From IMG/VR virus record IMGVR_UViG_3300009194_000003, positions 1-36,432 of that record: a stretch of 36,432 nucleotides of DNA; one strand, written 5' to 3'. Below are positions 1 to 7,266 of the stretch, piece after piece. Every line of letters begins with the position of its first letter. The first letter of the stretch is position 1. The position numbers and the translations under genes are program-made. Below the pieces are notes generated by a model. The model was not told where the DNA came from. It saw only the letters and a program-made list of their open reading frames with translations, and did not search any database. This stretch comes from a virus.

Positions 1-123
1 GGCAACGCGCAAAGTTCCGCGAATAGATTCACCTGCTTGGCTTGTTGTGCCGCCATCTGCTGTAACGGTGAGGCCGGTTATAGCGCCGCTTGCCGCTACT
101 GTTGTTGCAGTAACAGCCTGTAA
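1..123. repeat. Left copy of 123-bp terminal repeat (circle overlap)
   Basis: These 123 bases are identical to 36310-36432. The overlap lies inside a tail-fibre gene whose frame continues across the join without a break, so the window is best read as a circular or circularly permuted genome of about 36,309 bp written with an overlap. A true short direct terminal repeat of a linear virion genome is possible but less likely, because the repeat sits inside a coding region. Confidence 0.9.
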
Positions 124-675
124 GGTCGCAGTTCCACTTGCAGCCAAGGTCGTTGCCGATACTGCTTGCAATGTTGATGCGCCGGTTGCCGACAGCGTTG
201 TAACCGATGTTGCACCAAGTGTTGAAGCACCCTGCTTAATCGCATCGCTAAATGTAACGGGCGAAGTTCCAAGCGACACAACAACGCTAGAGATTCGGAA
301 GTTACGGCCACCATTGACTGTGCCGGATTGAACATAAACAGAGCGGCCAAGCACAAACTCAGCAGCCGCATTAACATCGCTTGCTCTTGACCATGCACCG
401 GCAGCCGTAATGTAAATGCCGTTATTCTCAGATAGCGTCTGATCCTTTACTAAGATTCGACTAGCTGACGTCAGAACGCCGTCTATCGTCTGTTCGCCAG
501 CAAGGGTAATGTTTGCTGTGGTAGCTAATGCGGCATTAGGAAATGCAGCGCGTGAGCCAGTCAGAGCATCATCAATGATGTCTAAGTTAGCGTTAAGTTT
601 TGTTCCCCAAGTGTCTGAGCTAGCTCCGACCTCGGGTTTTGTTAATCCAAAATTGCTGGTGGTCGTATCAGCCAT
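1..675 (-). CDS. Tail fibre protein, N-terminal part (cut by window edge)
   Basis: ATG at 675 opens a frame that runs off the left edge with no stop and resumes in the same frame at 36309, ending at 35899. The joined protein is 361 residues. The N-terminus ([17 protein letters not shown], then a [15 protein letters not shown] stretch) is the usual virion-attachment start of phage tail fibres. A central [14 protein letters not shown]...RILVKDQT module recurs in altered form in the 1036-aa tailspike (ILVKDQT versus LLVKDQT). Ala/Thr/Ser-rich repeats of the [16 protein letters not shown] type follow, as in fibrous shafts. The gene follows the adaptor and the small acidic ORF and precedes the beta-propeller tail protein. 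Confidence 0.85.
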   Translation of the reverse strand, partial: MADTTTSNFGLTKPEVGASSDTWGTKLNANLDIIDDALTGSRAAFPNAALATTANITLAGEQTIDGVLTSASRILVKDQTLSENNGIYITAAGAWSRASDVNAAAEFVLGRSVYVQSGTVNGGRNFRISSVVVSLGTSPVTFSDAIKQGASTLGATSVTTLSATGASTLQAVSATTLAASGTATLQAVTATTVAASGAITGLTVTADGGTTSQAGESIRGTLRVA

Positions 676-787
676 TTACCGGCTCCCAAATGGTTGGCGA
701 TTCGATAAGGTCGGCATAATCTTCCTCGACATAATCCGAATCAAAATAAAGATCGGCAGACTCCCAATCGGCTTCTGTCTCATCCAA
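668..787 (-). CDS. Small acidic protein, 39 aa, TTG start
   Basis: This is a short reading frame between the adaptor and the tail fibre. It begins TTG GAT GAG, preceded at about 7 nt by AGGGG, and its TGA overlaps the ATG of the tail fibre (ATGGCTGA). The product is very acidic ([26 protein letters not shown] then [12 protein letters not shown]; about a third Asp/Glu). It overlaps the 3' end of the adaptor gene by 8 bp. Without it there would be a gap of about 100 bp in an otherwise gapless operon. An alternative frame from the ATG at 784 is basic and ends earlier; I judge it less likely. Function unknown. Confidence 0.5.
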   Translation of the reverse strand: MDETEADWESADLYFDSDYVEEDYADLIESPTIWEPVNG

Positions 788-1382
788 TTGTTATACCCCT
801 AATCTGCGGCGTAGTGCCCTGGAATTGGCTGCGGTCGTTCTCCACAACAATCTCCGACAGCGCAGAGTCAAACAATGTTGCCCATGAGCTAGGATCGTCT
901 TTCAGGTATAGAGCAGCCTGAACCAATGTGCCATAAAGGTATAAATCATAGTGGCGATCTAGCAGCCAGTTAGTCGATACCGACTCGCTAATAGCTGGAA
1001 TCTTGCCAAAGTAAACCATTTCAACCGTGTAGTTTTCTTGTGGAACCGGAATCAGCTCTAAGCGATTGGCGACCACGGAAAAGAATTGCGGCTTACCCTG
1101 AAGCTCACGCGCACGAATGCGGTCAGCTTCTTGTGGTGTGATGTACTGCAATGCAATGACCGGCTGACTGTTGACTTGGATGTTGCGCATCTCAAGAAAG
1201 CCTGTTGGCAAAGTAGAAAACTGCGTGCCAATTGTTGCGGTTACGCGCTGCTCCATCTCACGAGTACGAATCGTGCGATTCATGCGCGACTCGGCCAGAC
1301 GGATAAAAGTGGGGATGACCGAGGTCAAATCTTGTCGGTTTAAGAAGTACGCAACATCCTGTACTAACTGGGTGTACGTCAT
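780..1382 (-). CDS. Head-tail adaptor (neck) protein
   Basis: The 200-aa protein has the look of podovirus adaptor proteins that sit under the portal. It starts MTYTQLVQDVAYFLNR, then IPTFIRLAESRMNRTIRTREME, then a beta-rich middle with LPTGFLEMRNIQV and LELIPVPQENYTVEMVYFGKIP, and ends in helices (YLYGTLVQAALYLKDD). Its place after the capsid and a 108-aa protein, and before the fibres, fits this role. Its start overlaps the upstream stop by 4 bp (ATGA). The assignment rests on family resemblance, not on a catalytic motif. Confidence 0.75.
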   Translation of the reverse strand: MTYTQLVQDVAYFLNRQDLTSVIPTFIRLAESRMNRTIRTREMEQRVTATIGTQFSTLPTGFLEMRNIQVNSQPVIALQYITPQEADRIRARELQGKPQFFSVVANRLELIPVPQENYTVEMVYFGKIPAISESVSTNWLLDRHYDLYLYGTLVQAALYLKDDPSSWATLFDSALSEIVVENDRSQFQGTTPQIRGITIG

Positions 1383-1705
1383 ATCTTATCAACCGTTAGC
1401 AGGTGGCAATAATCACGACTACGAAGCTGAGCCATAATAAACGCATTCGTCTCGTTATGGTCTAAGCCTTTTGCTTTGCATTCGTTTTTCCACTTGTAGT
1501 ATAGCACAAGCGGAATGGTAGCGACCTTCTTGCCTAGCCCGCGCTCTTTGTCATTCATGCCTGCATTTCGCTCAATCTTATTCATATCTAAGATGGATTG
1601 AACGTCTTGCTTCTTCTCGATGATGGCTGTATCAGTAGCGGCATCATAGTGAAATAACGAGGTAATCCCCGTCATAGAATCGTGACTTAGTAGGCGACCA
1701 GCCAT
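1379..1705 (-). CDS. Hypothetical virion-operon protein, 108 aa
   Basis: This protein lies between the major capsid protein and the adaptor, with GGAG upstream of its ATG. It begins MAGRLLSHDSMTGITSLFHYD and has a middle rich in charged residues (IIEKKQDVQSILDMNKIERN) and no membrane segment. Proteins of this size and start often follow the capsid gene in podoviruses with this capsid type, where they are unassigned. Synteny supports a real gene; I do not know its function. Confidence 0.75.
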   Translation of the reverse strand: MAGRLLSHDSMTGITSLFHYDAATDTAIIEKKQDVQSILDMNKIERNAGMNDKERGLGKKVATIPLVLYYKWKNECKAKGLDHNETNAFIMAQLRSRDYCHLLTVDKI

Positions 1706-1725
1706 AGGTAACTCCGGAAAGAAGT

Positions 1726-1747
1726 GAGGGAGGTTTTACCCTCCCTC
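1726..1747 (-). terminator. Hairpin after capsid gene, probable partial terminator
   Basis: A perfect 8-bp stem GAGGGAGG / CCTCCCTC with a 6-base loop lies between the capsid stop and the next start. On the minus strand it is followed by ACTTCTTTCC, a weak U-rich tail. It may be a leaky terminator that lets capsid mRNA outnumber downstream messages, or a 3'-end stabiliser. Confidence 0.5.
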
Positions 1748-1756
1748 GGTCTTACA

Positions 1757-2725
1757 TTAAGGCGTAATGTCGCGAGCAACGCCGTGTGCGCGCTCGTTGT
1801 TGACCTTAACACCCCATTCACAGATGAGCATCATCTTCTCAGCGTCACCCGTCTTAGCCAGCTCAACCTTCTCGAATGGACGGAGGAAGTTGATAGCGGC
1901 CATGGATGGGTCAACGTGGTAAGCAACGTCAACAGGCATGAAGCGGTTAGGCACAACTTCCAGATTGCCGAAGTCCGACACATAAATGTCAGCAGCGCCA
2001 ATGATGGTTGCTTGCTTGTTGCCGTTCACGTTGAAACGTGTGCCAGCGATGCCGGTGAAGGTCGATACTTTCTGCTTGATGAGAGCGCCAACCATCAGCA
2101 TCTTAGCGTCGCCACCTTCAGTCCACACCTGCTGAATCACATCTTTCAGGATGGTTTCAGTGTAAGCACGGTCTGTACCAGTGCCAGCAGCAGCATTTGG
2201 GTAGCCAGAGGTCGTGCCGGACAGTGTTGGCTCAGTAGCGCCAGCGCCGTTGTTGGTGTTGGTCTTCAGGAAAGCGCCGAAACCAGCGGTCTGACGTGCA
2301 GTGGTGCTGTTACCAGCAACAGCAGCTTGGCCGGAGGTTGCAGTGGCTTCAATATCACGCTTCAGTTCAGCAGCGCGCTTAGCCATCTGGTAAGCCATTT
2401 CGGACTTACGACCGGCCTTGTCAACAGCTTCCAGCGTGCCGGAAACAGTAACGGTCTTGCGGCTAATTTGAGTGTAGTTACCGATGCGAGCAGTAGCTGC
2501 TGGCTCCACGGCAACAGCGTCATCACCTTCAATCTGAGCATTGGACGTGCTAGCAGCAGCCAGCGAATCTTCTTGCCATTCAAAGTAAGTCGATTTAGCC
2601 GAGCCTTTACCCACGTTCGACATAAACGGGGTTTCTTCTGGCGAGATGTTGTAAATGACGTTCGCGAGGTCTTCGCGGATACCCTTGGCGTCATAGGTAT
2701 CAAAAGTATTGGTTGGCTGAGCCAT
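1757..2725 (-). CDS. Major capsid protein (SU10-like, HK97 fold)
   Basis: The 322-aa protein begins MAQPTNTFDTYDAKGIREDL, followed by ANVIYNISPEETPFMSNVGK, the typical opening of the SU10-type major head protein family (DUF5309). RKTVTVSGTLEAVDKAGR and YQMAKRAAELKRDIEA form the expected spine-helix region, and TDRAYTETILKDVIQQVWTE follows. It sits directly downstream of the scaffold gene (11 bp apart) and has an AAGGTGA ribosome site. The length is normal for the family. Confidence 0.9.
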   Translation of the reverse strand: MAQPTNTFDTYDAKGIREDLANVIYNISPEETPFMSNVGKGSAKSTYFEWQEDSLAAASTSNAQIEGDDAVAVEPAATARIGNYTQISRKTVTVSGTLEAVDKAGRKSEMAYQMAKRAAELKRDIEATATSGQAAVAGNSTTARQTAGFGAFLKTNTNNGAGATEPTLSGTTSGYPNAAAGTGTDRAYTETILKDVIQQVWTEGGDAKMLMVGALIKQKVSTFTGIAGTRFNVNGNKQATIIGAADIYVSDFGNLEVVPNRFMPVDVAYHVDPSMAAINFLRPFEKVELAKTGDAEKMMLICEWGVKVNNERAHGVARDITP

Positions 2726-2736
2726 GATAGTTCACC

Positions 2737-3648
2737 TTATAAAATGGATTTGAAGTAAGCAGCAGCGTCATTGACGTTGCCGGTTTTCGCCAAGCGTTGT
2801 CTCATTTGCGATTGCTGGCTCGAAACAGTTTTAGGTCTGGACTTCACGACAGGCGAGGCTTGTGGCTTCACTTCCTGACGCTTGGCTACTAAGTCCCGAT
2901 ACTTCATCGCATCACGCATAAGGGCGACTGCACGAGCATCATATAGTTGGGCAAGTTCTTCATCACCGTAACCATACTGCTTTGCGACTTCGCGAATCTT
3001 AGCCTTCTCTGCCTTTGCTACATCTGCGTCAACCCAATCTGGAATTAACGTGGTCAGTAACTCAGACTGCTCGGCAAGATACTTCTGCGTCTGCGCTGCC
3101 TGTTCCTGTTGCTGGATTATGCTTAGTCGCTGCTGTTCTTGAGCAATCGCCTGCTTTTGACTCTGGTACTGGTACACTTGGGCGACCTGCTGCGCGTAAG
3201 CGATTGGGTCTGTGTACTGCAATTCCTGGTCTACTTGCGGCTCTGCCTCTAGCTTGGCGGCCAACTGTCCTAACAACTGAGCGTATTGCGCTCGCTCACT
3301 ACGCACTTGCTCATACTCAGCTTCAGCGGCTTTACGCTGCTCAGCGAGTTGTTGAGTTTTGCGCGTATAGTCTTGGGTTCGCGAATAGCCTTTAAGCAAC
3401 TCATCCTCTGGCACTTCGACTTCTTCGCCGTCAACTTTGACTTTGAATGTCTTGGCTACCGGAGCGGCTTCTTCCTCTCCCTCAACTTCTTCGGATTCTT
3501 CGGCCTCGTCATCTGCCTCATCAGCAGCGACTACCTCATCTTCCGGCTCGGCCTGTGCTTCTTCTGCTACCTGATCTTCATCAGACAGAATCCCCATCAT
3601 GGCATTTACAGCATCGAAACTGCCCGAAGGCGTGGTTTCTACGGTCAT
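2737..3648 (-). CDS. Scaffolding protein
   Basis: The 303-aa protein has a strongly acidic N-terminal third (runs of Glu/Asp/Ala at residues 25-65), then KTFKVKVDGEEVEVPEDELL, then a long Gln-rich coiled-coil region (KTQQLAEQRKAAEAEYEQVR) and a basic C-terminus (KSRPKTVSSQQSQMRQR). This layout, and its position just upstream of the capsid gene, is that of procapsid scaffolds whose basic tail contacts the coat protein. An AGGTGA site precedes the ATG. Confidence 0.88.
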   Translation of the reverse strand: MTVETTPSGSFDAVNAMMGILSDEDQVAEEAQAEPEDEVVAADEADDEAEESEEVEGEEEAAPVAKTFKVKVDGEEVEVPEDELLKGYSRTQDYTRKTQQLAEQRKAAEAEYEQVRSERAQYAQLLGQLAAKLEAEPQVDQELQYTDPIAYAQQVAQVYQYQSQKQAIAQEQQRLSIIQQQEQAAQTQKYLAEQSELLTTLIPDWVDADVAKAEKAKIREVAKQYGYGDEELAQLYDARAVALMRDAMKYRDLVAKRQEVKPQASPVVKSRPKTVSSQQSQMRQRLAKTGNVNDAAAYFKSIL

Positions 3649-3671
3649 AATATCACCTGCTCGTTAGATTG

Positions 3672-3938
3672 TCAGACAATTTTACGCTTGCGCGTCTTGA
3701 TGTCGTTATCGGCTTTAACGCCCCGTTGCTCAACAATGCCTAGCTGCGTTACTACATCCTCAAGCACTATGATTTTCAGATAGGCCGATTCGCGTACAGC
3801 GGCGTCGGATTCGTTACTCGTCAGTAGCTCGCGCAGATACTTGTCCTTCAGGGCTTGCTTTGCCTCAACAAACACCGGATTGACTAGAATCTGTCTCGCT
3901 TCATTGCCGCGTTGGACAGCTTGTTCTAGGTTATCCAT
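3672..3938 (-). CDS. Small helical virion-operon protein, 88 aa
   Basis: The whole product looks alpha-helical (MDNLEQAVQRGNEARQIL; ALKDKYLRELLTSNES; YLKIIVLEDVVTQLG). Proteins of this size and pattern are common just upstream of scaffold genes in podoviruses and are usually unassigned. It follows the 127-aa gene by 7 bp and precedes the scaffold by 23 bp. Function not known. Confidence 0.7.
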   Translation of the reverse strand: MDNLEQAVQRGNEARQILVNPVFVEAKQALKDKYLRELLTSNESDAAVRESAYLKIIVLEDVVTQLGIVEQRGVKADNDIKTRKRKIV

Positions 3939-3945
3939 ATCATCC

Positions 3946-4329
3946 TCACATCAGTAAGAGCAGGGCTTCTTCATCGTCGTTCAGTTGCCATGCGATTAGC
4001 GTCAAGCGTTGCAGCAAGACGCGTAGCTCGATTGCCCACTGTGGTTCGTTCAGGTCTGCAAGCAGGCTTTGAACGTCAGCAATAGCAATCTGAGTTGCTT
4101 CAAGCGCACCGCCAAGGCTTTTCATATCCACCGTTGGCAGTTCGCTGTATTCGTAAACCTTCTGCACTGCGCGCTTAACCTTAACTTTCGTCTTGGCTGG
4201 CAGTGGGAATAGTATATCTTGAATCTCGCCAGCAGCCTTTAGTACGTCCTTGCCGACAGACGCGCTTCCTCGCTCCCGTAGTATCGGGCCGCGTGGTTCT
4301 TCAAGGTTGCAGAGAAGGGCGGCTAGCAT
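3946..4329 (-). CDS. Hypothetical protein, 127 aa
   Basis: Its ATG overlaps the stop of the upstream gene (TAATG), so translation is probably coupled. The sequence has a basic patch (AKTKVKVKRAVQKVYEYSE) and a hydrophobic, Leu-rich C-terminus ending DDEEALLLLM. I recognise no family. It lies in the structural operon between a fibre-like protein and the scaffold. Confidence 0.6.
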   Translation of the reverse strand: MLAALLCNLEEPRGPILRERGSASVGKDVLKAAGEIQDILFPLPAKTKVKVKRAVQKVYEYSELPTVDMKSLGGALEATQIAIADVQSLLADLNEPQWAIELRVLLQRLTLIAWQLNDDEEALLLLM

Positions 4330-4541
4330 TAGCTGCTTGGGTTTCCGGCTTCGTCTAGCAGGACAATATCGGTTCTTACGTCAATCCAATCCGTCCATGC
4401 AGAGGCCAGAGGAATCAGCCCAAGTACAGACGCAACAACGTCTTTGGTGCGATATTGCAGCGTCGTGCGAAGCGTGCGAAAACCGCCTCCATCGGCTGCT
4501 TCTCGAATCTCCACCCACCTGAATTGAATGTGATTAGCCAT
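4329..4541 (-). CDS. Hypothetical protein, 70 aa
   Basis: This small protein (MANHIQFRWVEIREAADGG, then FRTLRTTLQYRTKDVV) has a beta-rich look and no membrane segment. Both ends overlap neighbours (TAATG junctions), so it belongs to a tightly coupled operon after the repeat-bearing fibre-like protein. No family recognised. Confidence 0.65.
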   Translation of the reverse strand: MANHIQFRWVEIREAADGGGFRTLRTTLQYRTKDVVASVLGLIPLASAWTDWIDVRTDIVLLDEAGNPSS

Positions 4542-5836
4542 TATGCGCGCTCCGAAATACTTGCTGCTGCGACTCGGATAATGTTAGCGGCGTTGGCTGT
4601 TGAAGTCTGTGCAGTTAAGGTGATCGTGACTGCTGCCGTAGTGTTAACAGCAACGCCAGCGACGTTTGTTTGTCCGTTAGCTGCGATGCCTGTAACAATA
4701 GATTGAATACCGCCCATCACCTGCCCGCCTGATCCGGCTGCGGTAAACTGCAACATACCCTCAGCGGTTAATCCTCTATTGGTTTGCGCCGCTGTACCAC
4801 CCGCGATGGTAGCTGTCGCAATGGTCGTGCCATTGACCTGTACTGTGAAAACGACGTTAGTCGCCGCCGCCGATTGCGATTGAGTTCCAGCGATAAAAAA
4901 CGAATAAGTCGCACCAGCGACAATGCGGTTTGCAGGAATGGTTAGCGTTAGGAACGGTTGAACTGCTGCGCTGTTAGCAGTTGACGTAAAAAGTCCGACG
5001 CGGTTCGCATTTAGCGGAAGCGGCACGTTGATGGTGACGTTGCCTGTCTGCCCGTTGACCGACTGCACCGGAGCTGCTGCGGCGGCCTCGGCTGGCGTGG
5101 TAAAGAAGGCATCATAGTCAGCCTGTTGAGGCGTGATAGCGCCTTGGCGACCATTAAACGACTGAACCGGCGCAGCAGCAGATGCTTCTGCCGGTGTAGT
5201 GAAAAACGAATCATAGTCGGCTTGCTGCGGCGTAATGTTGCCGGTGCGACCGTTAAAGCTCTGAACGGGAGCGGCGGCGGCTGCTTCAGCGGTTGTTGTA
5301 AAGAACGCGTCGTAATCAGATTGCTGTGGTGTTACTACGCCTTGGCGTCCATTGAAGCTAGTCACGCCTGCGTGCGTGTGATCTTCCAGCGCGTACTCGC
5401 CTGTGGCTGTGCCTACACTGCTTGTTGCTGCGATAGCCGGAGGTGCGGCATTGGCTGGCATACCTGTGCCGTTCGCGCCGTTGTAGACCGTGAACGTACT
5501 GGTCAGCGGGGCTTCGCTGTAAGTGATCGTATAAGTATCAGTCGTGCCAGGTGCGCCCGTGCCGCTAGTGCGTGCAACACTGACAATCGACCGGCCATCA
5601 TCGCCATTCGTAACAGTGTAAGTCTGCGTCGTGCCGCCGGAGAAGGTGATTGTGTAAGTATCTACAAGGCCAGCCGTGCCTGTCTTAGCGATAGACACAA
5701 TGCCGCGACCAAGCACAGTTAACGTGCCTGCCGAGTCTTTTGTATAGAAAACGCCAGCACTATCCAGGAACAGCACATCGCTGTTGGCATCTGGATTCGC
5801 AACGGTTGCCGGTGAACGGCGCACAAACTCTAACAT
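4541..5836 (-). CDS. Fibre-like virion protein with three 33-aa repeats
   Basis: The 431-aa protein has a modular layout. Residues 1-45 form a short attachment region. Residues 46-122 hold two beta repeats of the SIA/SVA...DTYTITxS type. EDHTHAG at 151-157 is a motif common in phage fibres. Then come three 33-residue units starting at residues 160, 193 and 226 (SFNGRxGxxTPQQxDYDxFF...AAAPVQ) and a partial fourth (SVNGQTGNVTI). The C-terminal domain (about residues 275-431) is Ala/Thr/Val-rich and probably a beta-sandwich. A head or tail fibre or decoration role is likely. It lies between virion genes and the scaffold, not with the main tail fibre. Confidence 0.7.
   Translation of the reverse strand: MLEFVRRSPATVANPDANSDVLFLDSAGVFYTKDSAGTLTVLGRGIVSIAKTGTAGLVDTYTITFSGGTTQTYTVTNGDDGRSIVSVARTSGTGAPGTTDTYTITYSEAPLTSTFTVYNGANGTGMPANAAPPAIAATSSVGTATGEYALEDHTHAGVTSFNGRQGVVTPQQSDYDAFFTTTAEAAAAAPVQSFNGRTGNITPQQADYDSFFTTPAEASAAAPVQSFNGRQGAITPQQADYDAFFTTPAEAAAAAPVQSVNGQTGNVTINVPLPLNANRVGLFTSTANSAAVQPFLTLTIPANRIVAGATYSFFIAGTQSQSAAATNVVFTVQVNGTTIATATIAGGTAAQTNRGLTAEGMLQFTAAGSGGQVMGGIQSIVTGIAANGQTNVAGVAVNTTAAVTITLTAQTSTANAANIIRVAAASISERA
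5063..5359 (-). repeat. Three tandem 99-bp coding repeats
   Basis: Three in-frame 99-bp units encode the 33-aa NGRxG/TPQQxDYD modules of the fibre-like protein. The DNA units differ at many third positions while the protein is conserved, which indicates an old duplication kept by selection. Unit number could change by recombination. Confidence 0.8.
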
Positions 5837-5837
5837 G

Positions 5838-6236
5838 TTAAACCCCTACCAAAATGCCTTTCAGCTTGATTCGCGCACCATCACCGATCTTAATGCGCTT
5901 ACGAAATAGAGCCTGTGTGTCAGTACTAACAGTATACACCTCGTTAGGCTGCACATAGATCGGGACTGCGGCTGAGCCACCACCCTCAACGAATGGCGAC
6001 TTATTGAACTCTGTGTTTAGGTAATCAATAACCGCTGTCAATGTTGATCCGGCTGGGCTTCCATCCTCACGCAATACCTGCGTGTGACGGATGAATAGCT
6101 CGCGGAAGTTGTTAGCTCGATAAACAACGGATACTCGGCCTCGGTCTGCCGACGCAACAAGTGATTCAGTAGCAAATAGGCGAGTAGTAGCGCCGAGCAC
6201 GATGTTTTTACTTACTTCGTCGTAGTAGATTCTCAT
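5838..6236 (-). CDS. Hypothetical structural-operon protein, 132 aa
   Basis: It begins MRIYYDEVSKNIVLGATTRL and has alternating beta-type sequence (GRVSVVYRANNFRELFIRHT) ending IKIGDGARIKLKGILVGV. It overlaps the upstream gene by 4 bp. There are no catalytic motifs or membrane spans. Its position after the portal and two other beta-rich proteins suggests a head-decoration or fibre component; this is inference only. Confidence 0.65.
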   Translation of the reverse strand: MRIYYDEVSKNIVLGATTRLFATESLVASADRGRVSVVYRANNFRELFIRHTQVLREDGSPAGSTLTAVIDYLNTEFNKSPFVEGGGSAAVPIYVQPNEVYTVSTDTQALFRKRIKIGDGARIKLKGILVGV

Positions 6237-6751
6237 GCTGGAATCAGCCTGGCAAAGTGGTAGTTAATGTCATAAATCTCAACATCGCCGCCGGTTGCAG
6301 TGATCTTAACGATGCCGCCGTTGTTCTTGAAGTTATTCAGGCTAAAGCCCATACAAGTGAACGTAAATGGATGTACGACGCCTGCGCCTTTTGGAAATAC
6401 CTTCACGTCACGGAAGATTGGCCCCGCAGGATTTCCCGTGTCAATGCCGAACTCAAGATAAGCCGATGTTGACGATGCCTCTGCATTAAATCGAACGGTA
6501 ATTGCGTTGTAGTCGCCGACTGCTGCCGGAGTTAGCTTCTGTGTAGACGCATCGTAAAGCGCTGTTACGCCCTGTGGCAGATAGGTGATGATGTTGTTAC
6601 CAGCGTTGTTAGGCAGCGTAACGGTCGTGCCCTCAACAATCTCAAAAGGGCTTGCAGCACTATATTCAGTGTCCAGATATTGCGCCCAGCCCGTGAGCAC
6701 CGGCGTAACAAGATCAAACGTGCCAGTGAACGGATTGAACTTATAGCTCAT
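6233..6751 (-). CDS. Beta-rich virion protein, 172 aa
   Basis: It begins MSYKFNPFTGTFDLV, a start seen in many phage fibre or decoration proteins, followed by beta-strand-rich sequence (SPFEIVEGTTVTLPNNAG; GGIVKITATGGDVEIYDINY). It overlaps both neighbours by 4 bp. A jelly-roll-like decoration or fibre role is plausible, but no specific family is recognised. Confidence 0.65.
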   Translation of the reverse strand: MSYKFNPFTGTFDLVTPVLTGWAQYLDTEYSAASPFEIVEGTTVTLPNNAGNNIITYLPQGVTALYDASTQKLTPAAVGDYNAITVRFNAEASSTSAYLEFGIDTGNPAGPIFRDVKVFPKGAGVVHPFTFTCMGFSLNNFKNNGGIVKITATGGDVEIYDINYHFARLIPA

Positions 6752-7266
6752 GTGCGCACCACAGACGTAAGATTATCGCCATTGTAGCCAAGTGTAAGTG
6801 TTGCGACGGTTGAGCCGGACTGCTTATAAATAACGCCTGTCAGGTTTGCGCCTGTATAACTTAGGCTGATCTCGTTGTATGCCACTGGGACAAGCGATGA
6901 AAAGGCTGTTACTGCGCCATCAACCGTAACCGGCTCAGCAATGTTAACCGTACCCGCGATAGAGACAGTGCCAGTTACCGTAGATTCGACAGTCAGCGCG
7001 CCAGATGGTGTGACCTTTACGTCGTGAAACTCACCGCCGTGTGATGTACTGAAGCCCTGAATGACGCTATGGGTCACAATGCCGCGATCAGTAGCCAAAA
7101 GAGGCTCATTAAGTAACCGAACATTTGCCAGCGCGTCCCCATCTTCAGGATCAGCAAGCACGACGGTTTCACGAAACAGGCCAGCGCCAGCCGACGTGTC
7201 AACCGCAACACCATCAAGGTAGTCGCTTGAGTTGCCAATCTGAACCTTATCTGGCGTGACTGCCAT
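6748..7266 (-). CDS. Beta-rich virion protein, 172 aa
   Basis: It begins MAVTPDKVQIGNSSDYLDGV. The middle (ALTVESTVTGTVSIAGTVNI) has the short Val/Thr/Gly repeats of beta-helical fibre shafts. It starts one base from the portal stop and ends with a 4-bp overlap. It is probably a virion surface protein made with the portal; function inferred from composition and context. Confidence 0.65.
   Translation of the reverse strand: MAVTPDKVQIGNSSDYLDGVAVDTSAGAGLFRETVVLADPEDGDALANVRLLNEPLLATDRGIVTHSVIQGFSTSHGGEFHDVKVTPSGALTVESTVTGTVSIAGTVNIAEPVTVDGAVTAFSSLVPVAYNEISLSYTGANLTGVIYKQSGSTVATLTLGYNGDNLTSVVRT

Noticed and set aside
96-398. 100-codon minus-strand frame near the left edge
   Set aside because: Out of frame with the tail fibre that covers the same bases and runs on across the join.
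1724-2758. 344-codon open frame on the plus strand opposite the capsid gene
   Set aside because: It mirrors the well-supported capsid and start of scaffold, has Ser/Val-rich composition with no family resemblance, and arises from the codon bias of the true gene.
5063-5359. CRISPR-like array
   Set aside because: The 99-bp units are contiguous coding repeats with no spacers.
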